Virus record (IMG/VR): IMGVR_UViG_3300009545_000003
Coordinates: 1 to 64,000 of that record
Strand: one strand, 5' to 3'
Source of the DNA: a virus
Length of the DNA stretch: 64,000 nt
Below, piece by piece: positions 30,301-38,629 of the stretch; position 1 is the first letter of the stretch; each line of letters opens with the position of its first letter. The notes below the pieces were generated by a model. It was not told the origin of the DNA. It did no database searches and saw only the letters and a program-made list of their open reading frames with translations. The position numbers were made by a program, and so were the translations under genes.

Positions 30301-33300
30301 TTGAAAAAGATAAGTTTGCTGCTTCTACTCATGTTTACAATTTCCCTTAGTGCTCAGACAATTACTACTCCAAATGTAGGTTTAGAACTACCGGCTGCTG
30401 GGTCAACTAATTGGAATCTACCTCTTAACTACAACTTTAATCTTCTTGATCAGTTACTTGGTGGGTTAAAGACTTCTGGACTTAAGTTAGCGTATCAGCC
30501 TATTTTGTCTCTAGGTTCACCTAGTGCTATCTGCAACGCTAACAATAAAGGTCAGATGGACTTTGACACTACTACATCTCCTTGGACTCAGTATGCTTGT
30601 GATGGCATTAGTTCTTGGCATGCAGTTGGCGGTAGTGGTGGGGGAGGTGGAGGAGCTACTTTTCCAACCTTACCTGGTATTGTTTGGAATACCACAACTC
30701 TAGCCTCCAGGAACGCCGTTTTTGGTGATATAGTTGGGTTATGGGGTAGTTGCACTGGATACCTTAAATCTGATGGAACATGTTCTATTCCATCACCTGG
30801 TACATCAGGCACAGTAACACCTGACAGTAAGTACAACCGCGGAAACGGAATGTACTTAGTTGGTGATTCTACCTCTATCGGTGGTGTTATTACTCTTTCA
30901 GGAGCCCCTGTTAATGGCACTGGAAGTTTTGACTGTCCTGGCCCGGCGAACGCAAACTGGGGTCAAACATCTCTTCGTCTTGACGTCACTCCTTATCAAT
31001 ATTTTAATTGTGACAAGACAACTTCGACTTGGAAAGAAGGAACACCTCTCAACTCTACGGTCGAAATGATCTTTGCAAATTTCAATCAGCAAAGCACACA
31101 ACCGTTGAGCACGGGTGACTATCCGTACCCTGGCACTCGCTACTCAAATAGCGGCGGCATTCCTAACTCTGGTAATGCTGCTTGTCTAGATGTGTATAAC
31201 ACGCAACTCTATGCGTGGGAAGACCCTGCTGATAATCGTCAGAACACCTACTTTCTTAACTGCGGAATTGGCGACTGGCTTAACTGGGCTCACTCGATTG
31301 GATGGGGGACGATTGCCGATGGGCCTTCAACCATTGTCGGCACAATCAGAGCGGCTGTATCTTATGCTGGCACGCCTCGATCTGGCCGCATTCCTGCGCA
31401 ATCTACATCATCGGTAACGACGTCAGGTACGTGGACAAATTTTGATCCTACCAATTCGTCAACGACTGTGAGCGGAACATGGGCAAGCGGTGCTGCGTCT
31501 GGCTCGATTACCACACCGGGCAGCATAGCGCATTACTGGCGCGTGTCGGACACCACAAACCCAAACTCGATACCGTCTGGAACATACGTCACTGTCATCA
31601 CAGGCAGCGCGGTTACATTGTCAGCGTCTACAACGGCTGCTATCACTGGCGACACGTTGCTATTCTGGAACCCGTCTATCGCGCCGTTTCGTGCAGGCTA
31701 CGCCAAGTGCGGCACGTCTGGCGCCGTGATGGAGTTCACTACTATGCCTGCATCGGGTGCACTCGACTTTACGTACCTTATAGACGGCACACCGGGCACG
31801 GCAACAGCCAATATATCTATTGATGGTGTGGCGGCTGGATCAGTTAGTAGCGGTGACGGCGGCGCGTTCAGCACCGTGCACTATGCGCAGGCATGGTGGG
31901 CTAAGAGGTTCCTGCTAGTTGGTACCGCTCAGCACAAGTTTGACGTGACTGTTACATCGGGTTCATTCTGTCCAATCGAAGTGACTACCCCTAAGCCGAT
32001 CGGTTGGGATGGTATGTCGCAACCCAAAGTTGTGCAAAGTATTATGCCGCCTGCGGGTGATGGGTACAACGGTCTCGACAACTTAATATCTGAAGCACAA
32101 GTTTCTATCATTAACGAACTGAAAGGTGACGGATACAACATTAGTGCGGCTGATCTCTGGGGCGGGTGGCCTGAGTCAAAAGGTAATCTCACACCGGGCT
32201 TTGGTTTTCCGTTCTGCGTACACCATGCGTGCGTTTACAAGAACGGCATCGATGGTGTGTATGAGTCGTCGCCGCACTTCAACGTTGCTGGCAACACACT
32301 CAACGCATACACGAATCTGCAAGCAGCAGATCGTATACCTAACCCTGCGCCAAACTTGCTGCCGGGCACGTCTGGCTTGCTCACTGTAGACAAGACACAG
32401 AGCGCGGCGATTACAGATGTTGATGCAACAAAGGTCGATGTACTCACAAATTCAAATACACATTCTACGGGACCGCAAAATGTTCTCACTGGTGGGTACC
32501 TTAAAGTTGGTGAGAGGTATTATGCCGTGGGCAATCCAAACTCAAACATCATCACTAACAGTGGTACGTTCACTGGTGGTTCTGCGGCCATATCTGTAAC
32601 GGCAGGGCGTTCACTTATCGTCATCATGGACAACGCCTCTGTCGCCACTCTGTCTGGTGGTGAAGCAACCATCAACAAAACACTCGGCACAGGTGGAGGA
32701 TTCACAGTCTCTGGTACAGCAATCAAGAACGTGGTGGGCGGTACCGAGACGCTTACAATTTCACCAGCGGCAAGCACTACAACTTGGATTGAGTTCTCGA
32801 ATCTAAACCAGACGACACCGTTCGAAGCTTCGACAGCGTTTGGCGTACTGCCTCAGTTCATAATTTTTCAGAAGCAGACTGAGAACATGCTGATCACAGC
32901 ACCGGGAGATTTACTGATCAGCTTCAGTACACAAGGTTGCACCAATTTGAGCAACGCAACATCGACTCCACCGTGGACCGCACCAGACGGTATGACCACG
33001 TTTGTGCCTAGCGCTGGCAGTCTCACCGGTATGCGTGTGTGGACCGGAGTAACACCCCCACTGGGCTCAGTGAACTATACGCTTACACCGGGCCGTCATT
33101 GTACGTCCATCGATAACGGTGACAGGTACTACGGACTATTTGCGGTGCGCCCCTCATTCGCAGCTAATCAGAGTGCACACGTAACTGAGTGGGTCGATGA
33201 AAACGGCGTGCTTCAATCATGGGTAGATCGCGCTGGAGCACCGGGCGGAAATCTTGCGGCTGGTGGTACTCCAACAGCTTCACAGATCTCAGGAGCACAA

Positions 33301-34926
33301 TACGCTGCGTCTACAAATACAGCCGATGCCTACTCAGTAACTTTGTCACCAACTATTGCTACTTATGCTGATGGCTTAACCGTGCGGTTTCTCCCATCTG
33401 CAAGTAATACCACGACCACACCCACCATAAACGTCAATGGCATTGGTGCTAGCACCGTAACTCTCATGAGTGGCAGTGCCGTTGCCGCTGGTGATCTATC
33501 AACATCCGCAGTTGCCTCTGTAGTGAGAAAAGGAACTACTTGGCAGTTGCAAAATCCTCAGGTCAGTAGTGGCGGTGGTGGGTCTGGAACAGCCGTAAAT
33601 CACAACGGTGGCTCGACTGAAGCAACGCTCAATATTAGTGGTATGGATGTGCAGGTTTGCTCAGACTCCAGCGGCAGCGGAACGGCTCAGTCTTGCAACA
33701 CTTCGAACGTATACACTTTGGCGTCGGGTAATTGCTTCGTATACAAGACGACGACAACGAACAGCGGCACAGGTCTCACGATCAACCCGAACGGGTCTGG
33801 TGCAAAGCCCGTGGCGGTACCGGGGTCGTCTGGTTGGACTACCACTCTTACAGCGTCGTTGATTCCAACAGGAAAGCCGTTGCTGACTTGTTATGACGGC
33901 ACCAATTTGAACATTCAGCAAACTGGTGTCACCACCGCGTCAACGGCAGGCACCGTTCCTTTCGGTACAGATACTAGTGGATCAACCACTACTTATGTCA
34001 TACCTTCCACTTCTCCCACGGTAACTTCGTTGACGAGTGGGCTCACCATTCTGGCAAGATTTGGGGGCAGAAACACTAGCTCTACTCCAACTCTTAATTT
34101 GAATGGTCTTGGTGCGAAAACGATTGTTAAGGGATCTGGTTCTAATACCAGACCGCTCGCTGGTGCCGATATCAACACCGGCACCACGTATCTTCTTTCT
34201 TACGATGCAGGCAGCACGACGTGGCTGCTGATGAACCCGAACACTGCCTCCCTCATTTACAACGACATCACGAACAGTTCGTTCCTTAGTGCTGGAGTGA
34301 GTACGGTATGCGGCTCGACCACGATCTTCAGTCCGTCTGCGAGTTGCTTCAATCAAGACGATGTGTCCGGTGTATTCGCACTCGGTAACGCTGGCGGCGG
34401 TCTCAATGTCGTGCATGGATATCAGGCTATGCGCAACAGTAACGGCTCCGCGCTTCAAACCGTAGCGTATGGTGCTTTTGCGGGCCTCAACAACAACTCC
34501 AATAACTCTGGTTACTTTGGAATCTCGGCTGGCTCTAACTCTGTTACGCAGTCGAACCAGTGGATGTGGGGCAATGGTGTAACGGACAACTGCTCAAATT
34601 GTCAGGATTTCGGCAACTCGGCGATCACGATTACCAAGATGGCAGGAACTGATGCGAAGCCGACTCAAACGGCGATTGCTTCTGCTACGACGATTGCCCC
34701 AACTTCGCCCGTCTTCCATGTGACCGGCACGGCGACAGTTAGCACGATCACGCCACCAACCGGGTGCACCGCAGCCGGTTGGTCCTGCAAGATCATGATC
34801 ATTCCCGATGGCGCATTCCTTACCGCGACAGGCGGGAACATAGCGTTAGCTACGACCGCCGTCGTGAATCGAGTGTTGGAGATGATCTATGATCCCGGAA
34901 CAAGCCTTTGGTACCCGAGTTACTAG
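30301..34926 (+). CDS. Giant mosaic receptor-binding/fibre protein with signal-peptide-like start
   Basis: The protein has 1541 residues and starts with TTG after AAGGAG. Residues 1-19 look like a Sec signal peptide (KKISLLLLLMFTISLSAQ), which is odd for a virion protein. Next is a base-attachment-like motif (ELPAAGSTNWNLPLNYNFNLLDQLL). The region about 160-680 contains GDSTSIG, a carbohydrate-binding-like stretch and SSPHFNVAGN, weakly recalling SGNH hydrolases. Two fibre repeats (about 1005-1090 and 1230-1310, both with L-N-x-N-G-x-G-A) follow, and a repeat-rich tip (GYQAMRNSN, GAFAGLN) closes. Base composition switches several times along the gene, suggesting recombination. Confidence 0.8.
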   Translation: MKKISLLLLLMFTISLSAQTITTPNVGLELPAAGSTNWNLPLNYNFNLLDQLLGGLKTSGLKLAYQPILSLGSPSAICNANNKGQMDFDTTTSPWTQYACDGISSWHAVGGSGGGGGGATFPTLPGIVWNTTTLASRNAVFGDIVGLWGSCTGYLKSDGTCSIPSPGTSGTVTPDSKYNRGNGMYLVGDSTSIGGVITLSGAPVNGTGSFDCPGPANANWGQTSLRLDVTPYQYFNCDKTTSTWKEGTPLNSTVEMIFANFNQQSTQPLSTGDYPYPGTRYSNSGGIPNSGNAACLDVYNTQLYAWEDPADNRQNTYFLNCGIGDWLNWAHSIGWGTIADGPSTIVGTIRAAVSYAGTPRSGRIPAQSTSSVTTSGTWTNFDPTNSSTTVSGTWASGAASGSITTPGSIAHYWRVSDTTNPNSIPSGTYVTVITGSAVTLSASTTAAITGDTLLFWNPSIAPFRAGYAKCGTSGAVMEFTTMPASGALDFTYLIDGTPGTATANISIDGVAAGSVSSGDGGAFSTVHYAQAWWAKRFLLVGTAQHKFDVTVTSGSFCPIEVTTPKPIGWDGMSQPKVVQSIMPPAGDGYNGLDNLISEAQVSIINELKGDGYNISAADLWGGWPESKGNLTPGFGFPFCVHHACVYKNGIDGVYESSPHFNVAGNTLNAYTNLQAADRIPNPAPNLLPGTSGLLTVDKTQSAAITDVDATKVDVLTNSNTHSTGPQNVLTGGYLKVGERYYAVGNPNSNIITNSGTFTGGSAAISVTAGRSLIVIMDNASVATLSGGEATINKTLGTGGGFTVSGTAIKNVVGGTETLTISPAASTTTWIEFSNLNQTTPFEASTAFGVLPQFIIFQKQTENMLITAPGDLLISFSTQGCTNLSNATSTPPWTAPDGMTTFVPSAGSLTGMRVWTGVTPPLGSVNYTLTPGRHCTSIDNGDRYYGLFAVRPSFAANQSAHVTEWVDENGVLQSWVDRAGAPGGNLAAGGTPTASQISGAQYAASTNTADAYSVTLSPTIATYADGLTVRFLPSASNTTTTPTINVNGIGASTVTLMSGSAVAAGDLSTSAVASVVRKGTTWQLQNPQVSSGGGGSGTAVNHNGGSTEATLNISGMDVQVCSDSSGSGTAQSCNTSNVYTLASGNCFVYKTTTTNSGTGLTINPNGSGAKPVAVPGSSGWTTTLTASLIPTGKPLLTCYDGTNLNIQQTGVTTASTAGTVPFGTDTSGSTTTYVIPSTSPTVTSLTSGLTILARFGGRNTSSTPTLNLNGLGAKTIVKGSGSNTRPLAGADINTGTTYLLSYDAGSTTWLLMNPNTASLIYNDITNSSFLSAGVSTVCGSTTIFSPSASCFNQDDVSGVFALGNAGGGLNVVHGYQAMRNSNGSALQTVAYGAFAGLNNNSNNSGYFGISAGSNSVTQSNQWMWGNGVTDNCSNCQDFGNSAITITKMAGTDAKPTQTAIASATTIAPTSPVFHVTGTATVSTITPPTGCTAAGWSCKIMIIPDGAFLTATGGNIALATTAVVNRVLEMIYDPGTSLWYPSY

Positions 34927-34957
34927 TATGGATTACTTATTTGAGGAGAAAAACTAG

Positions 34958-35497
34958 ATGCCTCATAGAGATGATATGGATGGATGTTCTGAGCTAGAGG
35001 TTCTCCGAGAAGATTTAAGTGAAAAACATCTTCAGAATAGAAAGGACATACACTCTCTCAAAAATACCACCCAAGCTCTCATTCTTAAGCAACATGAACT
35101 GGAGTTGAAATTGAATCCATTGATTGGTGATGGTCTTAAAATCGGTCTGATAGAAAAATTATCAGATCAGATATCGGGCCTTGCCAAAGATGTCCAACGG
35201 ATAGTCCTGTTAAGAGCCAAAGAAGAAGGAGAAGAGAAAGGACAAGAGGCGGAGAAGCGAAAAACTAGCAGAGTAACTGATAAGCTCATAGCCTTTGTTG
35301 GATTACTTTTAGTATTGGCTCAGGTTTATCTCATGGTAAAGGACTCTAGAAGGCAAGACTCGATAGATACTCTAACCACAATCATTCAGCAACAGAACAA
35401 GTCAATCAATCAGATCAAAACTCAAGGTACTGAAAATCAGATTCAAAACTATGAGAATCAAGGTGAGAATCAGCGCAGAAAGGATCATCAGAATTGA
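34958..35497 (+). CDS. Coiled-coil protein with one transmembrane helix
   Basis: The protein has 179 residues. A long charged coiled coil (residues about 12-100) leads to one hydrophobic helix (LIAFVGLLLVLAQVYLMV, about 112-129). A glutamine/asparagine-rich tail (IIQQQNKSINQIKTQGTENQIQN) follows. The gene overlaps the endolysin start. Spanin-like or holin-regulating roles fit the layout, but this topology also suits other membrane-anchored tail-end proteins, so the function is open. Confidence 0.65.
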   Translation: MPHRDDMDGCSELEVLREDLSEKHLQNRKDIHSLKNTTQALILKQHELELKLNPLIGDGLKIGLIEKLSDQISGLAKDVQRIVLLRAKEEGEEKGQEAEKRKTSRVTDKLIAFVGLLLVLAQVYLMVKDSRRQDSIDTLTTIIQQQNKSINQIKTQGTENQIQNYENQGENQRRKDHQN

Positions 35498-35985
35498 ATT
35501 CCTTTAGCACAGTAGACGTTATAGCCGCATGTCATGAATTTTCTCCTCAATTAAAAGTAGTATCTTCCCTGGACTCTTTTAAAGTTATGTTGGCTATAGC
35601 TGCTGTGGAATCTGGAGGCGCCGATCCTAAATTCGCTGGACACGATTGTGGACCTAGATTCGAACCAGTCTACTACGTAAATGGCTACTGGTATAACAAA
35701 AGTCCTAAAGTACAGGAGGCCGTAGCCAAGTTTGATAGACATGGAGCCTCAAGTTTTGGTCCATGGCAGATGATGTTCTTTAACTTTTCTCCTACCAGAA
35801 CTCCTGATGAGTTACTTACTAATCTGGAATCCTGTGCTCAGGATTTTGTAGCCTGGTTTAATGGCTATGTATCACATCAACGTCCAATCTCTTTGGATGA
35901 AATCGGCGAAATATGGAATGCAGGTCATAAGACTTCAGATATTCCATATACGACGAAACTCACAAAAGCGTATAATTTAATCTGA
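35494..35985 (+). CDS. Endolysin, lysozyme-like/transglycosylase fold
   Basis: The protein has 163 residues and starts with TTG 35494 within the previous stop (TTGA). VMLAIAAVESGGADPKF gives the likely catalytic Glu, FEPVYYVNG and SSFGPWQMMFFNFSP follow, and the C-terminal EIWNAGHKTSDIPYTTKLTKAY has the N-A-G-H...PY pattern of transglycosylase/lysozyme-like hydrolases. It should cut glycan strands at the end of infection. There is no signal peptide, so it needs a holin, which may be at 36440. Confidence 0.8.
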   Translation: MNSFSTVDVIAACHEFSPQLKVVSSLDSFKVMLAIAAVESGGADPKFAGHDCGPRFEPVYYVNGYWYNKSPKVQEAVAKFDRHGASSFGPWQMMFFNFSPTRTPDELLTNLESCAQDFVAWFNGYVSHQRPISLDEIGEIWNAGHKTSDIPYTTKLTKAYNLI

Positions 35986-35995
35986 AAGAGGTCTT

Positions 35996-36415
35996 ATGAG
36001 GAAAATTCTTGCCGTAGTTCTTTTAGCGGTAGCTTCACTTGCTGTTCAAGCACAGGCTACGCAAACAGCATCACTGAAATGGACTGAGCCAACAACTACT
36101 ATTCCAGTTGGATTTCGTGTCTATCAGATTGCTCTAACTTCTACTCAAGCATCTTGCCCTGTATTTTCACAAACTACATGGAAACTTGCTCAGGATAGTA
36201 TTCCTGCTACGCAACCAAATTGGGTAGTTCCTAATCTTCTTACTGGTACTACTTACTGCTTTGCTGTGACGGCCTATAACACCTTTGGAACGGGTACTGG
36301 TGGAGGAGGAGAATCTGGCCCATCAAATCTTCTAATGTTGCCGGACCCTACATCAGGAGGAGGCACGGCAGGCACGCCACCTTCTCCAACAACATTAAAC
36401 GGAACACGTCAATAA
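35996..36415 (+). CDS. Exported fibronectin-III-like protein
   Basis: The protein has 139 residues. RKILAVVLLAVASLAVQAQ is a clear signal peptide with cleavage expected after AQA. The mature part has ASLKWTEPTTTIPVGFRVYQI and TYCFAVTAYNTFG, the two strands that mark an Fn3 domain, and then a G/P-rich tail. A phage-encoded exported Fn3 protein between the endolysin and holin-like genes is unusual. It could bind the cell wall or block superinfection, both inference. Confidence 0.75.
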   Translation: MRKILAVVLLAVASLAVQAQATQTASLKWTEPTTTIPVGFRVYQIALTSTQASCPVFSQTTWKLAQDSIPATQPNWVVPNLLTGTTYCFAVTAYNTFGTGTGGGGESGPSNLLMLPDPTSGGGTAGTPPSPTTLNGTRQ

Positions 36416-36439
36416 TGCTAGCGGGGGTAAGGAGATAGA

Positions 36440-36769
36440 ATGGGAGTATTTTTTGAGAAGGCAATAGTAAACTGGAAGTCAACTGTTCAAGGCATCCTAA
36501 CAGCACTTCTCGGGACGACAGGTCCACTCTCGGCTTTTCTAGCTGCTCTTCAAGCTATTAAGCAAGCCGCCAATCAGGGAGCAGCTGACTATCGACTTGC
36601 TATTTGGGGTGCGGGACTTACTTGTCTTGCTGCTACTCTAAAGGTGTGGCTCGGTTTGATTTCAAATGACGCGAAGCCTTCGGCGACTTCATCTGTCACT
36701 ATTGAATCTACCTCACCGATTGTTGTACCACCTGTCGCAGTTGAAACGCCGACGGAGAAAAAACAATGA
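36440..36769 (+). CDS. Holin-like membrane protein
   Basis: The protein has 109 residues. It has two hydrophobic stretches, GILTALLGTTGPLSAFLAALQAI and AIWGAGLTCLAATLKVWLGLIS, separated by a polar turn, and a P/T/V-rich, K-ended C-terminal tail. This is the usual size and shape of a class II holin, and it sits in the lysis region with AAGGAGATAG as ribosome site. It overlaps the lipoprotein gene by ATGA. Confidence 0.7.
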   Translation: MGVFFEKAIVNWKSTVQGILTALLGTTGPLSAFLAALQAIKQAANQGAADYRLAIWGAGLTCLAATLKVWLGLISNDAKPSATSSVTIESTSPIVVPPVAVETPTEKKQ

Positions 36770-37233
36770 AGAAATTTTTCTTTCTAGTACCTTTCGTACT
36801 CCTGCTTGCAGGTTGTCCGTCTGGCACTAATCAGCAGAAAGCAGCTAATGTCGCTAAAAACGTTGCAACATTTGTGAAGCAAGCACAGAACACCGAAATC
36901 ATGGTCTTTAATTCAGGACAATCTTGCTTGGTAAGTAATCCTGATGGTAAGGGCTGCATCGTCATTACCCAAGAAGAGCATGTATTTCTTGAGCAGCAGT
37001 TCAAGGCTATCTTTACGCTAGACAACACATTGGATTCATGTATCAGAACATCAACTACTACTGCTGGAATTGTTCAGTGTGCTGATACTGCAGTGAATAC
37101 AGTGGATGATTTGAATTCGCAGGGAGTACTCCAACTCAAATCAGATAAAGCACGATCCACATTCACATCAGTAATCAGTGCGGTGAAACTCGGTATTCAG
37201 AGTATCTCAACAATTCTGGGAGGTGGTCAGTGA
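36766..37233 (+). CDS. Lipoprotein in lysis region
   Basis: The protein has 155 residues. KKFFFLVPFVLLLAGCPSG is a lipoprotein signal with lipobox LAGC (Cys at 17). The mature part is helical and soluble with several cysteines. A lipoprotein beside holin and endolysin fits an outer-membrane spanin subunit, but it is longer than most o-spanins and no obvious i-spanin overlaps it, so a superinfection-exclusion lipoprotein is equally possible. Confidence 0.7.
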   Translation: MKKFFFLVPFVLLLAGCPSGTNQQKAANVAKNVATFVKQAQNTEIMVFNSGQSCLVSNPDGKGCIVITQEEHVFLEQQFKAIFTLDNTLDSCIRTSTTTAGIVQCADTAVNTVDDLNSQGVLQLKSDKARSTFTSVISAVKLGIQSISTILGGGQ

Positions 37234-37433
37234 ATCCAGCCACAGGTCTTTTGATTGCTCAACAACTGTTGACTTATCTACCACAGGCAATTGCGTCTTA
37301 CAACGTTTTGAGGGCTGAACTTAAGGATGCTACTTTGCCTCCTGCAGAAGAACTTTTAGCAAAGGCGGACGCTATTAACAATGCTGGAATCGCTGATGCG
37401 GATGTTGAGATCAATAAGTATAAGAAGCCTTAA
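37230..37433 (+). CDS. Unknown small protein, last rightward gene
   Basis: The GTG start at 37230 overlaps the lipoprotein stop as GTGA. The protein has 67 residues and is predicted helical (GLLIAQQLLTYLPQAIASYNVLRAEL, ALPPAEELLAKADAINNAG-like). Its first helix is moderately hydrophobic. It ends the rightward operon about 70 bp before the terminator. No function assigned. Confidence 0.65.
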   Translation: MNPATGLLIAQQLLTYLPQAIASYNVLRAELKDATLPPAEELLAKADAINNAGIADADVEINKYKKP

Positions 37434-37454
37434 GGCGGGAATCTTCCTGCTAAG

Positions 37455-37504
37455 AGTACGTGTATAGCACCATTATACTATATTCTCCTTGTTAGACACG
37501 TACT
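37455..37504. repeat. Inverted repeat between convergent operons
   Basis: AGTACGTGT (37455-37463) and ACACGTACT (37496-37504) are perfect 9-bp inverted repeats separated by 32 nt. The loop contains CATTATACTATATTCTCCTTG, almost identical to CATTATCCTATATTCTCCTTG at 45194-45214 (the ribosome-site region of winged-helix gene 3). On the minus strand that loop gives only a 7-codon frame. It may be a remnant of a promoter or leader. Confidence 0.5.
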
Positions 37505-37505
37505 A

Positions 37506-37546
37506 CGCCCTGCATCTCTTCGGAGGTGCAGGGCGTTCTTGTGTTT
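37506..37546. terminator. Bidirectional terminator
   Basis: CGCCCTGCA (37506-37514) pairs with TGCAGGGCG (37527-37535), with an inner CTC-TTCG-GAG stem. TTCTTGTGTTT follows on the plus strand. It lies exactly between the end of the rightward structural operon and the end of the leftward replication operon, so it should stop transcription from both sides. Confidence 0.8.
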
Positions 37547-38029
37547 CTACGCATTTTCAAGGGCCACCTTAATCTCCAGAGCAGTCGGCTGATCTGGGTA
37601 GTGAAGAATACCTTCAATATCAGGAGCCGCGAAATCAGGTCCCTTTGGAGTTTTTGTCCCATATTTCTGACCCGGTTCCACAGGGGCCACCGTCTTTGTC
37701 ATGTTAGACAGATGGACTTCTTTAAAGATTCTATCTGCTGGAATACCGTATGATACGTCAGTTCCCACAAGAACATAAACAGAATCAGCTATTCCATCTG
37801 CTATCTCAGAAATGTTTTCTAGACTTGGATCAAAATCTCCAATATCAATTTGTACTGGAAATCCCATGGCCATCAGTGTCTCTCTGACTTCTTCAACTAT
37901 CAAAGAAACACGCAAACGTTTTACTTCAATCGGAATATCTAGTGTCGGTGTTTCGCTTACAAGATGCCCATACTTATTATGGAAATCTTTAAGCATCTGC
38001 TCCTGACTGTTCAATTTTAAGGCGATCAT
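37547..38029 (-). CDS. MazG/PRA-PH-like nucleotide pyrophosphohydrolase
   Basis: The protein has 160 residues. MLKDFHNKYGHLVSETPT, VSLIVEEVRETLMAM (the EExxE metal ligands) and EIADGIADSVYVLVGTDVSYGI (E-x-x-D) are the helix motifs of all-alpha NTP pyrophosphatases. These convert an NTP to NMP and pyrophosphate. T4 uses an enzyme of this superfamily (gp56, dCTPase/dUTPase) to remove dCTP and feed dCMP to its hydroxymethylase. Such a role is attractive here given the gp42-like gene at 42492, but substrate is inference. It is the last gene of the leftward operon and overlaps the nuclease gene by 41 nt. Confidence 0.8.
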   Translation of the reverse strand: MIALKLNSQEQMLKDFHNKYGHLVSETPTLDIPIEVKRLRVSLIVEEVRETLMAMGFPVQIDIGDFDPSLENISEIADGIADSVYVLVGTDVSYGIPADRIFKEVHLSNMTKTVAPVEPGQKYGTKTPKGPDFAAPDIEGILHYPDQPTALEIKVALENA

Positions 38030-38495
38030 ACAGTTCCTTTCGTTTCTCCAGTCTGATTCGGTTAAAGGTTTCTACGCCATGCCCGTCTACGAGATAAGGG
38101 CCCTTGGGTAGCCAGATTAAAGGATTGTCATTACGTTTTCTATTGTATAACGCTAGTAAATCCAGGGGTATCAAGGCGGTTGTGCAAGCAACTGGATGAT
38201 ATATAATATATAAAACGGTTGCACACCGGGCCAGGCGTTTACAAACTTCGTACTGGCGCAGATCATTTACAGCATCCCAGGGCTGGCAAGACGGAACACC
38301 GTCATGAATCTGTATAGCGTCTTTTGCTTCATTAATCTTTATTTCAAAGAACGTCACTACCCCTGAAAATGCATGGTATGAATCAGGTAAACCAAGAGTA
38401 GTGCGGTCACTGCTTTTGATCACAGTGCCGCCTATCTCTTGTTTCACTCTATTAGAGAACGTCGCATTGAAGTAGTTCTCTCTCACTCTAACCAC
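37989..38495 (-). CDS. PD-(D/E)XK family nuclease-like protein
   Basis: The protein has 168 residues and starts GTG 38495. GLPDSYHAFSGVVTFFEIKI gives the G-x-P-D ... F-E-I-K order of PD-(D/E)XK and VRR-NUC nucleases, with an upstream RVKQEIGG helix. Later, AVNDLRQYEVCKRLA fits the conserved Q-x-x-x-C/L helix. Such enzymes resolve Holliday junctions, trim DNA or degrade host DNA. Its overlap with the MazG-like gene suggests coordinated expression. The specificity cannot be read from sequence. Confidence 0.65.
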   Translation of the reverse strand: MVRVRENYFNATFSNRVKQEIGGTVIKSSDRTTLGLPDSYHAFSGVVTFFEIKINEAKDAIQIHDGVPSCQPWDAVNDLRQYEVCKRLARCATVLYIIYHPVACTTALIPLDLLALYNRKRNDNPLIWLPKGPYLVDGHGVETFNRIRLEKRKELYDRLKIEQSGADA

Positions 38496-38629
38496 CTTTT
38501 ACTGCATCTAGAGCACATCCATCCATTTTCAATCTTATCCCACTCTGTCCAACAGTGAACAAAGAAACACCAGGCATAAGAACAAAGTGTTAAGATTCCT
38601 TCGAGTAGAATTACAATAGCGTACTTCAC
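38483..38629 (-). CDS. Membrane-anchored zinc-knuckle microprotein (48 aa)
   Basis: The GTG start at 38629 overlaps the stop of the glycosyltransferase-like gene as GTGA. The protein begins with a hydrophobic helix (KYAIVILLEGILTLCSYAWCFFVH) and ends with MCSRCSKRWLE, a CxxC knuckle. The stop overlaps the next gene's start region by 13 nt. A combination of one membrane helix and one zinc knuckle is unusual; function unknown. Confidence 0.6.
   Translation of the reverse strand: MKYAIVILLEGILTLCSYAWCFFVHCWTEWDKIENGWMCSRCSKRWLE

Noticed and set aside
30588-34458. Several long antisense or out-of-frame openings in the giant fibre gene
   Set aside because: GC-rich segments lengthen random frames; the plus-strand frame has continuous fibre-like repeats and an upstream AAGGAG.
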